The translations under genes and the position numbers were made by a program. The notes below the pieces were generated by a model that was not told where the DNA came from, made no database searches, and was given only the letters and a program-made list of their open reading frames with translations. This document shows positions 56,267 to 64,000 of a stretch of 64,000 nucleotides of DNA, piece after piece (positions within the stretch are counted from its first letter, which is position 1; every line of letters starts with the position of its first letter). The stretch is from Caloranaerobacter sp. TR13 (GTDB lineage: Bacteria; Bacillota; Clostridia; Tissierellales; Thermohalobacteraceae), in assembly GCF_001316435.1 (NCBI RefSeq), contig NZ_JXLL01000001.1, positions 124,001 through 188,000 on the forward strand, written 5' to 3'.

Positions 56267-57223
56267 ATGAAGTGGATTGAGGTCCAGATTAAAACCACTA
56301 CAGAAGCAGTTGAGGTTGTATCAAATATTTTATATGAAGCTGGAGTAGGTGGGTTAGTTATTGAAGATCCCAATGATTTAGTATTTCAAAATAAGAATGA
56401 AGGAGATTGGGATTATATAGACCCTACTTTAGAAGAACAGAACTTTGAAGGAGTAATTGTTAAAGGGTATTTACCAGAAAGTGAAGACTTAATAGACAAA
56501 ATAGAGCTAATAAAACAGAATGTAGAAAAAATACCACAATACAATTTGGACAAGGGGTTAGGAGAAGTTACAACATCAGAAGTTTATGAAAATGACTGGG
56601 CCAATTCATGGAAAAAGTATTATAAACCAAAAAAAATAGGTGAGAAAATAGTTGTTAAACCTTCATGGGAAAGCTATGAGAAAAAGCCAGAAGATATTGT
56701 AATAGAGCTTGATCCTGGAATGGCTTTTGGTACAGGAACTCATGAAACGACTATAATGTGTATAAAACAATTAGAAAAATATGTTCATCAACATGACATA
56801 GTTTTTGATATAGGTTGTGGTACTGGTATATTGTCAATTGCAGCTGCTAAGCTTGGGGCAATAAGTACTATAGGAATAGATTTAGATGAAGTATCTGTTA
56901 AAGTAGCTAAAGAAAATGTTAGGAAAAATGGAGTTGCCAATACCGTTCAAATTAGAAAAGGTAATCTCTTGGATGTAGTTGACGGAAGGGCTAATGTTAT
57001 TGTTGCTAATATAATTGCTGAAGTTATTGTAAAGCTTGCAGAAGTTGTTCCTAAATTCTTGTTAGAAGATGGGGTTTTTATAGCTTCAGGAATAATATTA
57101 GATAAAATAAAGGATGTTAAAGCTGCCTTGGATAAAAATGGCCTAGAAGTAATTGATGAAATGAAAATGGGAGAATGGGCATGTCTAGTATCTAGATTTA
57201 AAGAGGGATCAGAGAATGCATAA
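56267..57223 (+). CDS. prmA: Ribosomal protein L11 methyltransferase
   Basis: A 318-residue SAM-dependent methyltransferase that trimethylates L11. The N-terminal recognition domain (KWIEVQIKTTTEAVEVVSNI) precedes the catalytic domain with motif I VFDIGCGTGILSIAAAKLGA, GIDLDEVSVKVAKENV and the NxxA-type motif VIVANIIAEVI. The segment MAFGTGTHETT is typical of PrmA. AAGGATG precedes the ATG. It overlaps rsmE by 8 bases, so the two RNA/ribosome methylases are coupled. Confidence 0.97.
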   Translation: MKWIEVQIKTTTEAVEVVSNILYEAGVGGLVIEDPNDLVFQNKNEGDWDYIDPTLEEQNFEGVIVKGYLPESEDLIDKIELIKQNVEKIPQYNLDKGLGEVTTSEVYENDWANSWKKYYKPKKIGEKIVVKPSWESYEKKPEDIVIELDPGMAFGTGTHETTIMCIKQLEKYVHQHDIVFDIGCGTGILSIAAAKLGAISTIGIDLDEVSVKVAKENVRKNGVANTVQIRKGNLLDVVDGRANVIVANIIAEVIVKLAEVVPKFLLEDGVFIASGIILDKIKDVKAALDKNGLEVIDEMKMGEWACLVSRFKEGSENA

Positions 57224-57962
57224 ATTCTTTGTAGATAAAAAGGACATTGCAGAAAATAAAATAATTATTAAAGGTGAAGATGTAAAACATATAAAAAACG
57301 TATTGAGATTGGATATAAGTGAAATTATAAATGTATCTAACTGTGAAGGTAAAGAATACCTTGCACAGATAACAGAAATAGAAAAAGATTATGTAGAAGC
57401 AGTTATCAAAGAAGAGTTTGAATCGAAAAGTGAACCTCCAATACAGATTATACTTTATCAAGGATTGCCAAAATCTTCGAAGATGGATTTGATTATTCAA
57501 AAGGCAACTGAATTAGGGGTTGTTGAAATAGTACCATTAATAACAAAGAGAACTGTAGTTAAAGTTGAAGGTGAAAAAAAGGAATTAAAAAAACTAGAAA
57601 GATGGAAGCGGATAGCAAAAGAAGCATCTAAACAGTGTAAAAGAGGGATTATACCAGTTGTTAATAAGATAATAACTTTTAATGAAATGATTAACAGATT
57701 GAATGATGAAGAATTTATTTTAGTTCCTTATGAAAATGAATTGAAAATTGGATTAAAAGATATATTAAGAACTTATAAAAAGGGTAAAATTAATATAATA
57801 ATAGGTCCAGAAGGTGGTTTTGAAGAAGAAGAAATAGAAAAACTAAAGAAAATTAATGCTCATATAATTTCTTTAGGGCCTAGAATTTTAAGAACAGAAA
57901 CTGCAGGATTTACTACCATATCTGTAGTTATGTATGAGCTTGGGGATTTAGGAGTGATTTAG
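57216..57962 (+). CDS. rsmE: 16S rRNA (uracil1498-N3)-methyltransferase
   Basis: A 248-residue SPOUT-class methyltransferase that modifies U1498 in helix 44 of 16S rRNA. The N-terminal PUA-like domain (HKFFVDKKDIAENKIIIKGEDVKHIKNVLR) precedes the SPOUT knot with ILYQGLPKSSKMDLIIQKATELGV, IIGPEGGFEEEEI and SLGPRILRTETAG. The end abuts mtaB with no gap. It belongs to the conserved prmA-rsmE-mtaB group. Confidence 0.96.
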   Translation: MHKFFVDKKDIAENKIIIKGEDVKHIKNVLRLDISEIINVSNCEGKEYLAQITEIEKDYVEAVIKEEFESKSEPPIQIILYQGLPKSSKMDLIIQKATELGVVEIVPLITKRTVVKVEGEKKELKKLERWKRIAKEASKQCKRGIIPVVNKIITFNEMINRLNDEEFILVPYENELKIGLKDILRTYKKGKINIIIGPEGGFEEEEIEKLKKINAHIISLGPRILRTETAGFTTISVVMYELGDLGVI

Positions 57963-59270
57963 ATGAAAACCGTAGCCTTTTATACTTTGGGCTGTAAAGT
58001 GAATCAGTATGAAACTGAAGCAATGGCTAAGCTTTTCAAAAAAAATGGATATACTGTTGTAAATGCAGAAGATAAAGCAGATGTTTATGTTATAAACACT
58101 TGTACGGTTACTAATCTTGGTGATAGGAAATCAAGACAATTTATAAGAAGAGCAAAGAGAATGAACAAAGAAGCTGTAGTAGCTGTTGTTGGGTGTTATG
58201 TGCAAGTTTCACCAGATGAAGTATTTGAAATTGAAGATGTAGATTTAGTTATTGGTACAACTGAAAGGAATAAAATAGTAAAGCTGTGTGAAGAGGTTAA
58301 AGAAAAGAATAAACGTATGAAAATTGTTGAAGACATAATGAAAGTAAGAGAATTTGAAGAAATGTCTATAGATGAAGTAAAAGGTAAAACTAGAGCTTTT
58401 ATAAAAATACAAGAAGGATGTAATCAGTATTGCTCATATTGTATAATACCTTATGCAAGAGGTCCTGTGAGAAGTAGAAATTTAAAAAATATTGTAAAAG
58501 AAGTAGAAAAACTTGGTCAAAGAGGCTTTAAAGAGATTGTTTTAACAGGGATACATGTAGCATCATATGGAAAAGATTTAGGTGATATAAGATTAATAGA
58601 TGTTGTTGAAGCTATACATGATGTTGATGGTATAGAAAGAATAAGATTAAGTTCATTAGAGCCTACAATAATAACAGAAGATTTTATGGTCAGACTGAGG
58701 AGACTACCGAAAGTATGTGACCATTTTCACTTATCACTGCAAAGTGGAAGTAATACAGTATTAAAAAGAATGAACAGAAAATATACAACTGAAGAGTATT
58801 TAAGTAGAGTTAAGCTTATAAGAAAATATATGCCTGATGTAGGCTTGACGACTGATATAATAGTAGGATTTCCTGGTGAAACGAACGAGGAATTCGAAGA
58901 AACATATAATTTTGTAAAAGAAGTAGGATTTTCAAGAATTCATGTTTTTAAATATTCTCCAAGAGAAGGTACACCTGCAGCAAAATTTAAAAATCAAGTT
59001 GACGGTACAGTGAAAACAGAAAGAAGCAGAAAATTAATAGAATTAGGTGAAAAACTTAATAAGACTTTTAATGAAAGATTTGTAGGTAAGATAATGAATG
59101 TTTTATTTGAAGAAGAAGTTAAAGGGAAACCTGGATTAATGGAAGGATATACGACAAACTATATTCGAGTTGAGGCTAAAGGAGATAATTCAATTGAAGG
59201 GAAAATACTGCCTGTTAAAATGAATAAAATATCAGGTGAAAATTTAGCTGGTGAAATTGTAATCAAATAG
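57963..59270 (+). CDS. mtaB: tRNA (N6-threonylcarbamoyladenosine-2-methylthio) transferase MtaB
   Basis: A 435-residue radical SAM methylthiotransferase that turns t6A37 into ms2t6A37 in tRNAs. Three N-terminal Cys hold the auxiliary cluster (TLGCKVNQYE, NTCTVT, VVGCYVQ). The radical SAM motif is CNQYCSYCIIPYARG (CxxxCxxC). The TRAM domain ends the protein (VLFEEEVKGKPGLMEGYTTNYIRV). Formerly called YqeV. It starts one base after rsmE ends. Confidence 0.96.
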   Translation: MKTVAFYTLGCKVNQYETEAMAKLFKKNGYTVVNAEDKADVYVINTCTVTNLGDRKSRQFIRRAKRMNKEAVVAVVGCYVQVSPDEVFEIEDVDLVIGTTERNKIVKLCEEVKEKNKRMKIVEDIMKVREFEEMSIDEVKGKTRAFIKIQEGCNQYCSYCIIPYARGPVRSRNLKNIVKEVEKLGQRGFKEIVLTGIHVASYGKDLGDIRLIDVVEAIHDVDGIERIRLSSLEPTIITEDFMVRLRRLPKVCDHFHLSLQSGSNTVLKRMNRKYTTEEYLSRVKLIRKYMPDVGLTTDIIVGFPGETNEEFEETYNFVKEVGFSRIHVFKYSPREGTPAAKFKNQVDGTVKTERSRKLIELGEKLNKTFNERFVGKIMNVLFEEEVKGKPGLMEGYTTNYIRVEAKGDNSIEGKILPVKMNKISGENLAGEIVIK

Positions 59271-59326
59271 AGGATTTTGGATAAATTTGTTGAATATATA
59301 ATTAAGGCAGTAAGGAGGTGAACAGA

Positions 59327-59671
59327 GTGTCTAATTGTATTTTTTGTAAGATAGTTAATGGAGAAATTCCTAGCAAGAAAGTATATGAAGATGATAAAGT
59401 ATTAGCTTTTGAAGACATTAACCCTCAAGCACCTGTTCATATACTAGTAGTACCAAAAGAGCATATACCTTCAATTAAAGATATAAACGAAGATAACATA
59501 GATGTTATAAGTCATATACATTTGGTTATAAAAAAATTAGCAAAAGAAAAAGGCATAGATCAAGATGGATTTAGGATAGTGAATAACTGTGGTGAAAAGG
59601 GAGGACAGACTGTAGGTCATTTGCATTACCATTTATTAGGTGGAAGACACTTAATGTGGCCTCCAGGTTAA
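59327..59671 (+). CDS. HIT-family nucleotide-binding protein (HinT)
   Basis: A 114-residue histidine triad protein that would hydrolyse adenosine 5'-phosphoramidates and acyl-AMP. The HIT motif is HLHYHLLGG near the C-terminus. N-terminal CIFCKIVNGEIPSKKVYEDD contains the paired Cys often seen in HinT. The GTG at 59327 was chosen since AAGGAGG lies 8 bases upstream; another GTG at 59318 overlaps that site. It is encoded between mtaB and rpsU, its usual place. Confidence 0.93.
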   Translation: MSNCIFCKIVNGEIPSKKVYEDDKVLAFEDINPQAPVHILVVPKEHIPSIKDINEDNIDVISHIHLVIKKLAKEKGIDQDGFRIVNNCGEKGGQTVGHLHYHLLGGRHLMWPPG

Positions 59672-59679
59672 AATATTTG

Positions 59680-59708
59680 TTGCATAAAACTGCTATTTAA
59701 TGTATAAT
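59680..59708 (+). promoter_or_regulatory. Promoter of rpsU
   Basis: TTGCAT, 17 bases ending in TG, TATAAT: one mismatch in -35 and an extended -10. A leader of about 70 bases follows with a weak ACTGC/GCAGT hairpin. Confidence 0.75.
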
Positions 59709-59783
59709 AATCTAGTGCCGAATTCTACTTACTGCATTGTTACTTAGGAACTGTAGCAGTGGGAGAGGGGAGGGAAGAAGCAG

Positions 59784-59966
59784 ATGACACAGGTAAGAGT
59801 TAAAGAGAACGAATCATTAGATAGTGCTCTTAGAAGATTTAAAAGACAATGTGCTATCGCTGGCGTTCTTTCTGAAGTAAGAAAGAGAGAACATTATGAA
59901 AAGCCAAGCGTAAGACGTAAAAAGAAAGCTGAAGCAGCTAGAAGAAAAAATAAGAAAAGAAGATAA
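59784..59966 (+). CDS. rpsU: 30S ribosomal protein S21
   Basis: A 60-residue basic ribosomal protein of the small subunit platform, close to the anti-Shine-Dalgarno end of 16S r[48 protein letters not shown]-type sequence is diagnostic. GGGAGGGAAG precedes the ATG. yqeY follows after 11 bases. Confidence 0.98.
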   Translation: MTQVRVKENESLDSALRRFKRQCAIAGVLSEVRKREHYEKPSVRRKKKAEAARRKNKKRR

Positions 59967-59977
59967 GAGGTGATTCA

Positions 59978-60421
59978 ATGTCCTTTAAGGAAAGATTAAT
60001 GGCAGATTTAAAAGCCTCTATGAAAAACAAGGATAAGGTCCGCAAGGATGTTATTACAATGGTAAGAGCTGCTATTAAGCAAAGAGAAGTAGATGAAAGA
60101 GTAGAGTTAAGTGATGAGGACATTATAGAAATTATCGCTAAACAAGTAAAACAAAAAAAGGATGCTTTAAAGGACTTTGAAAAAGGTGCAAGACAAGACC
60201 TTGTAGAACTTACCCAAAAAGAGATTGACATATTAATGGAATATCTGCCTAAGCAACTTTCAGAAGATGAAATTGATGAAATAGTTAAAGCTGCTATAGA
60301 AGAAATCGGCGCTAGTACTATGAAAGACATGGGAAAAGTAATGTCTTATGTAATGCCTAAAGTAAAAGGTAGAGCTGATGGAAGCTTAGTCAATAAGATT
60401 GTTAGACAATATTTAAAATAG
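59978..60421 (+). CDS. yqeY: GatB/YqeY-domain protein
   Basis: A 147-residue helical protein with the domain that forms the tRNA-binding tail of GatB amidotransferase (SFKERLMADLKASMKNKDKVRKDVITMVRAAIKQ at the start, MKDMGKVMSYVMPKVKGRADGSLVNKIVRQYL at the end). It probably binds tRNA, but its role is not established. AAGAGGTGATT precedes the ATG. It is co-transcribed with rpsU and ends at a strong terminator. Confidence 0.95.
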   Translation: MSFKERLMADLKASMKNKDKVRKDVITMVRAAIKQREVDERVELSDEDIIEIIAKQVKQKKDALKDFEKGARQDLVELTQKEIDILMEYLPKQLSEDEIDEIVKAAIEEIGASTMKDMGKVMSYVMPKVKGRADGSLVNKIVRQYLK

Positions 60422-60425
60422 ATTA

Positions 60426-60457
60426 AAAACCTGGATACTTAAGTATCCAGGTTTTTT
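60426..60457 (+). terminator. Terminator of rpsU-yqeY
   Basis: A palindromic stem CCTGGATACTT / AAGTATCCAGG flanked by A4 and T6. Confidence 0.9.
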
Positions 60458-60469
60458 GTATAAAAAAAG

Positions 60470-60507
60470 TTAAGAATAGTTAACATGAATGTTAAGAAAT
60501 ATTAAAA
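60470..60507 (+). promoter_or_regulatory. Phased TTAAnA repeats, PhoP-box-like
   Basis: TTAAGA, TTAACA, TTAAGA and TTAAAA begin at 60470, 60480, 60492 and 60502, a spacing of 10-12 bases, close to the TTAACA repeats bound by PhoP in Bacillus. The middle also forms the palindrome TTAACAT-GA-ATGTTAA. It lies upstream of the patatin gene. Confidence 0.4.
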
Positions 60508-60601
60508 TAGGAAAAACACAATATAAAAGGATTTATTTAACATAAATAGAATAAAGTTATTAATAATAGGCAAAATCTATCTTAATACAATTAGTTTAAT
60601 A

Positions 60602-60616
60602 TCGAAGATTTTGTTC
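60602..60616 (+). other. 15-base intergenic motif shared with 40742-40756
   Basis: TCGAAGATTTTGTTC, identical to the copy in front of comEC, here 44 bases upstream of the patatin gene start. Distance to the start codon is nearly the same in both places. Confidence 0.4.
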
Positions 60617-60660
60617 TAATTAACAAAAATGAACTACTTATTAAAGAAGGGAGAATAACA

Positions 60661-61512
60661 ATGGTGAAAGCAGGATTAGTATTAGAAGGCGGTGGAATGA
60701 GAGGTTGTTATACTTCAGGAGTTTTAGATTTTTTCATGGAAAAGGATTTGTATTTTCCTTATATTATAGGAGTTTCTGCGGGGGCATGTAATGCCTCGTC
60801 TTATATTTCAAGGCAAAAAGGTAGAAGTATAAAGATTAATCTTGATTATGCTAAGGATGATAGATATATAAGCTATAAAAATTTAATAACAAAAGGAAGT
60901 ATTTTTGGTATGGATTTTATATTCAATGAAATACCAAATAAACTTGTACCATTTGATTTTGAAACTTTTAATAAAGCAAAAGAAAAATTTATTATAGTAG
61001 CTACTGATTGTAAAACTGGACAACCTGTATATTTTGATAAAGACGAATGTGAAGATGTGATTAAAGCTATCAAGGCTTCTAGTAGTTTACCATTTGTAGC
61101 TCCAATTGTTGAAATAGAAGGGAAATTTTTATTAGATGGAGGAATAGCAGATCCTCTTCCTATAAAAAAGTCAATAGAAGATGGAAATAAAAAGAATGTA
61201 ATTGTTCTAACCAGAAATAGAGAATATAGAAAAAGTCCTTTTAAATTGAAAAAATTATTAAAGATTATATATTCTGAATATCCTGGTATAATAGATGCAA
61301 TGCTTAATAGATATAAAATATATAATAATACACTGGAATATATTGAAAAATTAGAATCAGAAAAAAAGGTTTTTGTAATTAGACCCACTAAAGATATGAA
61401 AGTAGATAGAATTGAAAGAGATGTAAATAAACTAAAAGAATTATATGAGATGGGATATGAGGATGCAAGAAGATGTTATGAAGAAATGATGGACTGGATT
61501 TATGACAAATAG
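60661..61512 (+). CDS. Patatin-like phospholipase
   Basis: A 283-residue lipid acyl hydrolase of the patatin family (YjjU/RssA-like branch). The oxyanion-hole glycines are in LEGGGMRGCYTSG, the nucleophile Ser in GVSAG (GxSxG), and the dyad Asp in LDGGIADPLP (DG[GA]). It is a single-domain, cytoplasmic protein with no signal peptide. The ATG has AAGGGAG 8 bases upstream. It likely acts on phospholipids or fatty acyl esters; the exact substrate is unknown. Repeats resembling a PhoP box lie about 150 bases upstream. Confidence 0.93.
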   Translation: MVKAGLVLEGGGMRGCYTSGVLDFFMEKDLYFPYIIGVSAGACNASSYISRQKGRSIKINLDYAKDDRYISYKNLITKGSIFGMDFIFNEIPNKLVPFDFETFNKAKEKFIIVATDCKTGQPVYFDKDECEDVIKAIKASSSLPFVAPIVEIEGKFLLDGGIADPLPIKKSIEDGNKKNVIVLTRNREYRKSPFKLKKLLKIIYSEYPGIIDAMLNRYKIYNNTLEYIEKLESEKKVFVIRPTKDMKVDRIERDVNKLKELYEMGYEDARRCYEEMMDWIYDK

Positions 61513-61653
61513 AAAATTTATATTGGAAAAAATAAAAAATGGTGAAATAAAACCTTTTTTGTAACACATATGAAATTATTATAATTTACTAAAAATGTGA
61601 GAGAACTAGAACTTGACAATAAAAGAATTTCTTTTCTTAAATGAGGTGATTGA

Positions 61654-62988
61654 ATGAAAAAAGCTCTATCAATTATCATATTTATTTTATTATCTATTTC
61701 AATAGTTAGCTGCTCAATAAAAACGGATAAAGAAGTAAATAAAAAGGGAATGAATGAAATCAGTATTATAGTTAGAGGTAAATATTTCAAAAATGCCAAA
61801 ATGATGCTAGAAAGGTACAAATATAAATTTGAAAGAGAAAAAGGAATCAAAGTAAAATATGAGGTAATAACTGCAAGTAATTATGATGACTACATTAAAA
61901 AAGTTAATATAAAATTACATGAGAAAGAAGGTCCAACACTAATACTAATTACTAGTGGTGAAAACTATTTAAACTTTATAGAAAGAGGAATATCACTAGA
62001 TATTAAAAATAAAATACCAAATTTTGAGAAAGTTTATGAAAGTCTTAAGGCAAATAACAATTTTATTGTACCTTTTGGGATTTATTCAAGCCCTATAGCT
62101 TTAAACAGAAATGTGCTAAAGGAATTAAATATTCAAGAACCCTCTCTTGATTGGACAAGGCAGGATTATTTAGAAATAAAAGAAAAATGGTTGGAACGAG
62201 AACCAAGATATTTTACAAGTGAAATGTATAAAGAATTGATTTGGAATGTGCTAGATGATTTAGAAATTATAGATGCAAAAAATAATAAAGTTAATGTTAA
62301 TAACAAAAAGGTTATCGAATATATAAAAAGCTTAAGAAATGAAATTTTCTCTGGTAAATATATTTTAAATAAAAATTATACATATGAAAATTATTATAAA
62401 ATGTTTTTTGTTAAGGATTCAGAAGAATACAAAGAAGCAATGAAATTGCAGAAATATTTTGATAGCCAAAACTTAAGAAGAATTTATTATAAGAAAGATG
62501 CATTAAAATCATTAAAAAATGATATTGATATGGATATAAACGATATTATTGTTTTACCTCAAGTTTTATATGATGAAATGTTTGTTCAAGTTAATGGTTT
62601 TATAGTAAATAAAAACGGGAAAAATATTCAGCTTGGACTTGAATTTTTAAATTATTTACTAAATGATGAAAATCAATTAGAAATGTACAGGACTAAAAGC
62701 AATCCTTATCCAGTAAACAAAGAAATAGAAGAAAAAATTGAAGAAATAGAAAAGGCTAATGATGTCAATGAAAAATCTGTAGAATTGCGAAAATATATCT
62801 TAGAGCAATTAAAAAATGGAAGATATAAACCATTTAAACATCAAAAAAGAATTTATTATGATATAAAGAAGTCGATAATATCTGAATTTACGAAATTTAT
62901 CTTTGCAGATGAGCCTTATACAGATGAAGAGTTAAGTAGAGAATTACAGAAATTAGAGGATAAATTAAATATGTGGCTAAATGAATAA
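61654..62988 (+). CDS. Extracellular solute-binding lipoprotein
   Basis: A 444-residue lipoprotein. The signal peptide ends in a lipobox ISIVSC (Cys20). The rest fits a family 1 solute-binding protein of ABC importers: EISIIVRGKYFKNAKMMLERYKYKFEREKGIKVKYEVI at the start, FGIYSSPIALNRNVLKELNI around residue 145, and FLNYLLNDENQLEM near the end. No ABC permease or ATPase gene lies beside it in the window, so it may be an orphan receptor or be served by a transporter elsewhere. The ligand is unknown. GAGGTGA precedes the ATG. Confidence 0.78.
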   Translation: MKKALSIIIFILLSISIVSCSIKTDKEVNKKGMNEISIIVRGKYFKNAKMMLERYKYKFEREKGIKVKYEVITASNYDDYIKKVNIKLHEKEGPTLILITSGENYLNFIERGISLDIKNKIPNFEKVYESLKANNNFIVPFGIYSSPIALNRNVLKELNIQEPSLDWTRQDYLEIKEKWLEREPRYFTSEMYKELIWNVLDDLEIIDAKNNKVNVNNKKVIEYIKSLRNEIFSGKYILNKNYTYENYYKMFFVKDSEEYKEAMKLQKYFDSQNLRRIYYKKDALKSLKNDIDMDINDIIVLPQVLYDEMFVQVNGFIVNKNGKNIQLGLEFLNYLLNDENQLEMYRTKSNPYPVNKEIEEKIEEIEKANDVNEKSVELRKYILEQLKNGRYKPFKHQKRIYYDIKKSIISEFTKFIFADEPYTDEELSRELQKLEDKLNMWLNE

Positions 62989-63034
62989 TTTATCATAAGT
63001 ATTATTATGCAATAACAAAGGGGTAATTTATTAG

Positions 63035-64000
63035 ATGATGATTATATCGATTATAGTTTTTTTCGTATTTTTATTTATTTTAACAATGATAATTAAGTTA
63101 CAAAAACAAGTATATTTTGGAGTTATTGCAATCTTTTTGTTTTTAATCATTGGGCTAATATATTTAGAAAGTAATACTGTATCTATAAAAAGCTTTTTAA
63201 AAGAGGAACAGAGCATAGAACAATCTAACCAAAGATATATTGAAGATTTTATGTTTATTTATAAAAGTATTAAAGAAGGATATTCATATCTAGAAGAAAA
63301 ACAGGAAAAGTATGGATTCGATTGGGAAGAATTGAAAAATGAGACATTAGAAGAAGTTATGTCTTGTAAAGATGATAAAACATTTTTTAGAATTATTACT
63401 AAATTTTTAGCAAATTTACATGATGGTCACACATATGTCATGCAACCTTTAAATTCAGTTAAAGCTTTACCAATAGTCATCGAAAAAATAGAGGATAAAT
63501 TTGTAGTAAGTAAAACATATTTTGATAAGTATCCTAAAATTAAGAAAGGATATGAAGTTGTATCAATTAATGGTATAAAATTAAAAGAAATAATTGAAAC
63601 ATCTGAAAAGTATATTACAGGTTCAACTGAAAGACAAGCTGAAAAGAAAAGGCTGATACATATCTATGAAACTTTGAATTTCTTTATCGAAGAGAATATT
63701 GATTATACTAAGAAAGCAAAACTGCTTTTAAAAGATGCGAGTGGAAATTTGATCGAAGTGAAAGTGGAATGGATTAGTTATAGTGATTATTACAAATTAT
63801 ATTTAGGAGATGTACCTAAACTTGAGGTTAAATGGTTAGATGAGGATAAAAAAATAGCTTATCTGGCTATTAGATCATTTGCAGTAGAAGGTAATAATGA
63901 ATTTCTTGAATTTATTGATAAAGTGTTTAAGGATTATAGTGAAATGAAAGGGCTTATTATAGACATTAGAAGTAATCAAGGTGGTTTGAGCTACTTTTCA
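63035..64000 (+). CDS. S41-family peptidase, N-terminal part (runs off window)
   Basis: The frame stays open from 63035 to the last base; 322 residues are visible. Two N-terminal membrane helices (about 2-20 and 28-48) anchor it. LANLHDGHTYV (about 126-136) is the usual N-terminal motif of C-terminal processing and tricorn-type peptidases. A PDZ-like region follows (PKIKKGYEVVSINGIKLKEI). The end shows the start of the peptidase core, GLIIDIRSNQGG. The catalytic Ser and Lys lie beyond the window. AAAGGGG lies 10 bases before the ATG. It is probably an envelope protease or a related non-peptidase member. Confidence 0.85.
   Translation, partial: MMIISIIVFFVFLFILTMIIKLQKQVYFGVIAIFLFLIIGLIYLESNTVSIKSFLKEEQSIEQSNQRYIEDFMFIYKSIKEGYSYLEEKQEKYGFDWEELKNETLEEVMSCKDDKTFFRIITKFLANLHDGHTYVMQPLNSVKALPIVIEKIEDKFVVSKTYFDKYPKIKKGYEVVSINGIKLKEIIETSEKYITGSTERQAEKKRLIHIYETLNFFIEENIDYTKKAKLLLKDASGNLIEVKVEWISYSDYYKLYLGDVPKLEVKWLDEDKKIAYLAIRSFAVEGNNEFLEFIDKVFKDYSEMKGLIIDIRSNQGGLSYFS

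Noticed and set aside
57198-57500. Open frames opposite to prmA, rsmE and many other genes.
   Set aside because: They lie wholly within confident genes on the other strand, have no ribosome binding site and show sequence typical of antisense translation.

Overview
The window is one contiguous stretch of a low-GC, AT-rich Gram-positive chromosome. It comes from a spore-former: it carries an alpha/beta-type small acid-soluble spore protein, its germination protease GPR, SpoIIP and a GerMN-domain lipoprotein. The gene order comEC-holA-rpsT-gpr-spoIIP-lepA-hemW-hrcA-grpE-dnaK-dnaJ-prmA-rsmE-mtaB-hinT-rpsU-yqeY is the classic Firmicutes block. A selenocysteine tRNA and a glutamate 2,3-aminomutase point to an anaerobic member of Clostridia or Tissierellia. 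The species cannot be named from the sequence alone.

Layout. (1) 1-5.1 kb: tail of a sensor histidine kinase, a GerMN lipoprotein, an isolated tRNA-Sec, small Usp, DsrE-like and DUF1232 proteins, a pseudokinase-like membrane protein and a SASP on the opposite strand. (2) 5.2-9.7 kb, the most accessory-looking part: a tandem P-loop ATPase, a frameshifted lipoprotein, another lipoprotein, a GNAT acetyltransferase, a degraded second copy of the ATPase gene tail with its terminator, and a protein with an HEPN-like motif. (3) 9.7-26.5 kb: HAD phosphatase, Hsp20, then a DNA repair block: a Rad3-type Fe-S helicase with an apparent N-terminal nuclease domain, AddB, AddA, SbcD and SbcC, with addB to sbcC overlapping; then Xaa-Pro aminopeptidase. 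(4) 26.5-40.6 kb: a mixed region with a YARHG lipoprotein, a PgpA-like protein, amidohydrolase, two exported proteins, glutamate 2,3-aminomutase behind a strong promoter and long leader, an HPt-REC-GGDEF-REC protein, an amidase/holin-like pair, an ECF S component, an MBL hydrolase and an ArsB/NhaD-type transporter. (5) 40.7-60.5 kb: the conserved competence, sporulation, heat-shock and translation block, with a perfect CIRCE operator before hrcA. (6) 60.5-64 kb: a patatin-like lipase, a solute-binding lipoprotein and the start of an S41 protease that runs off the window.

Functional links. AddAB and SbcCD act on double-strand ends and hairpins. GPR degrades SASPs such as the one encoded here. 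HrcA, GrpE, DnaK and DnaJ form one CIRCE-controlled regulon. The aminomutase carries Lys335 and Asn372 in place of the two Asp residues that bind lysine in lysine 2,3-aminomutase, so beta-glutamate, a compatible solute, is its expected product. No phage, insertion sequence, CRISPR array or rRNA gene was recognised. No single clearly new system stands out. The best leads are the duplicated ATPase tail with its accessory cargo, two Shine-Dalgarno-sequestering hairpins, the pseudokinase membrane protein and the long leader of the aminomutase gene.
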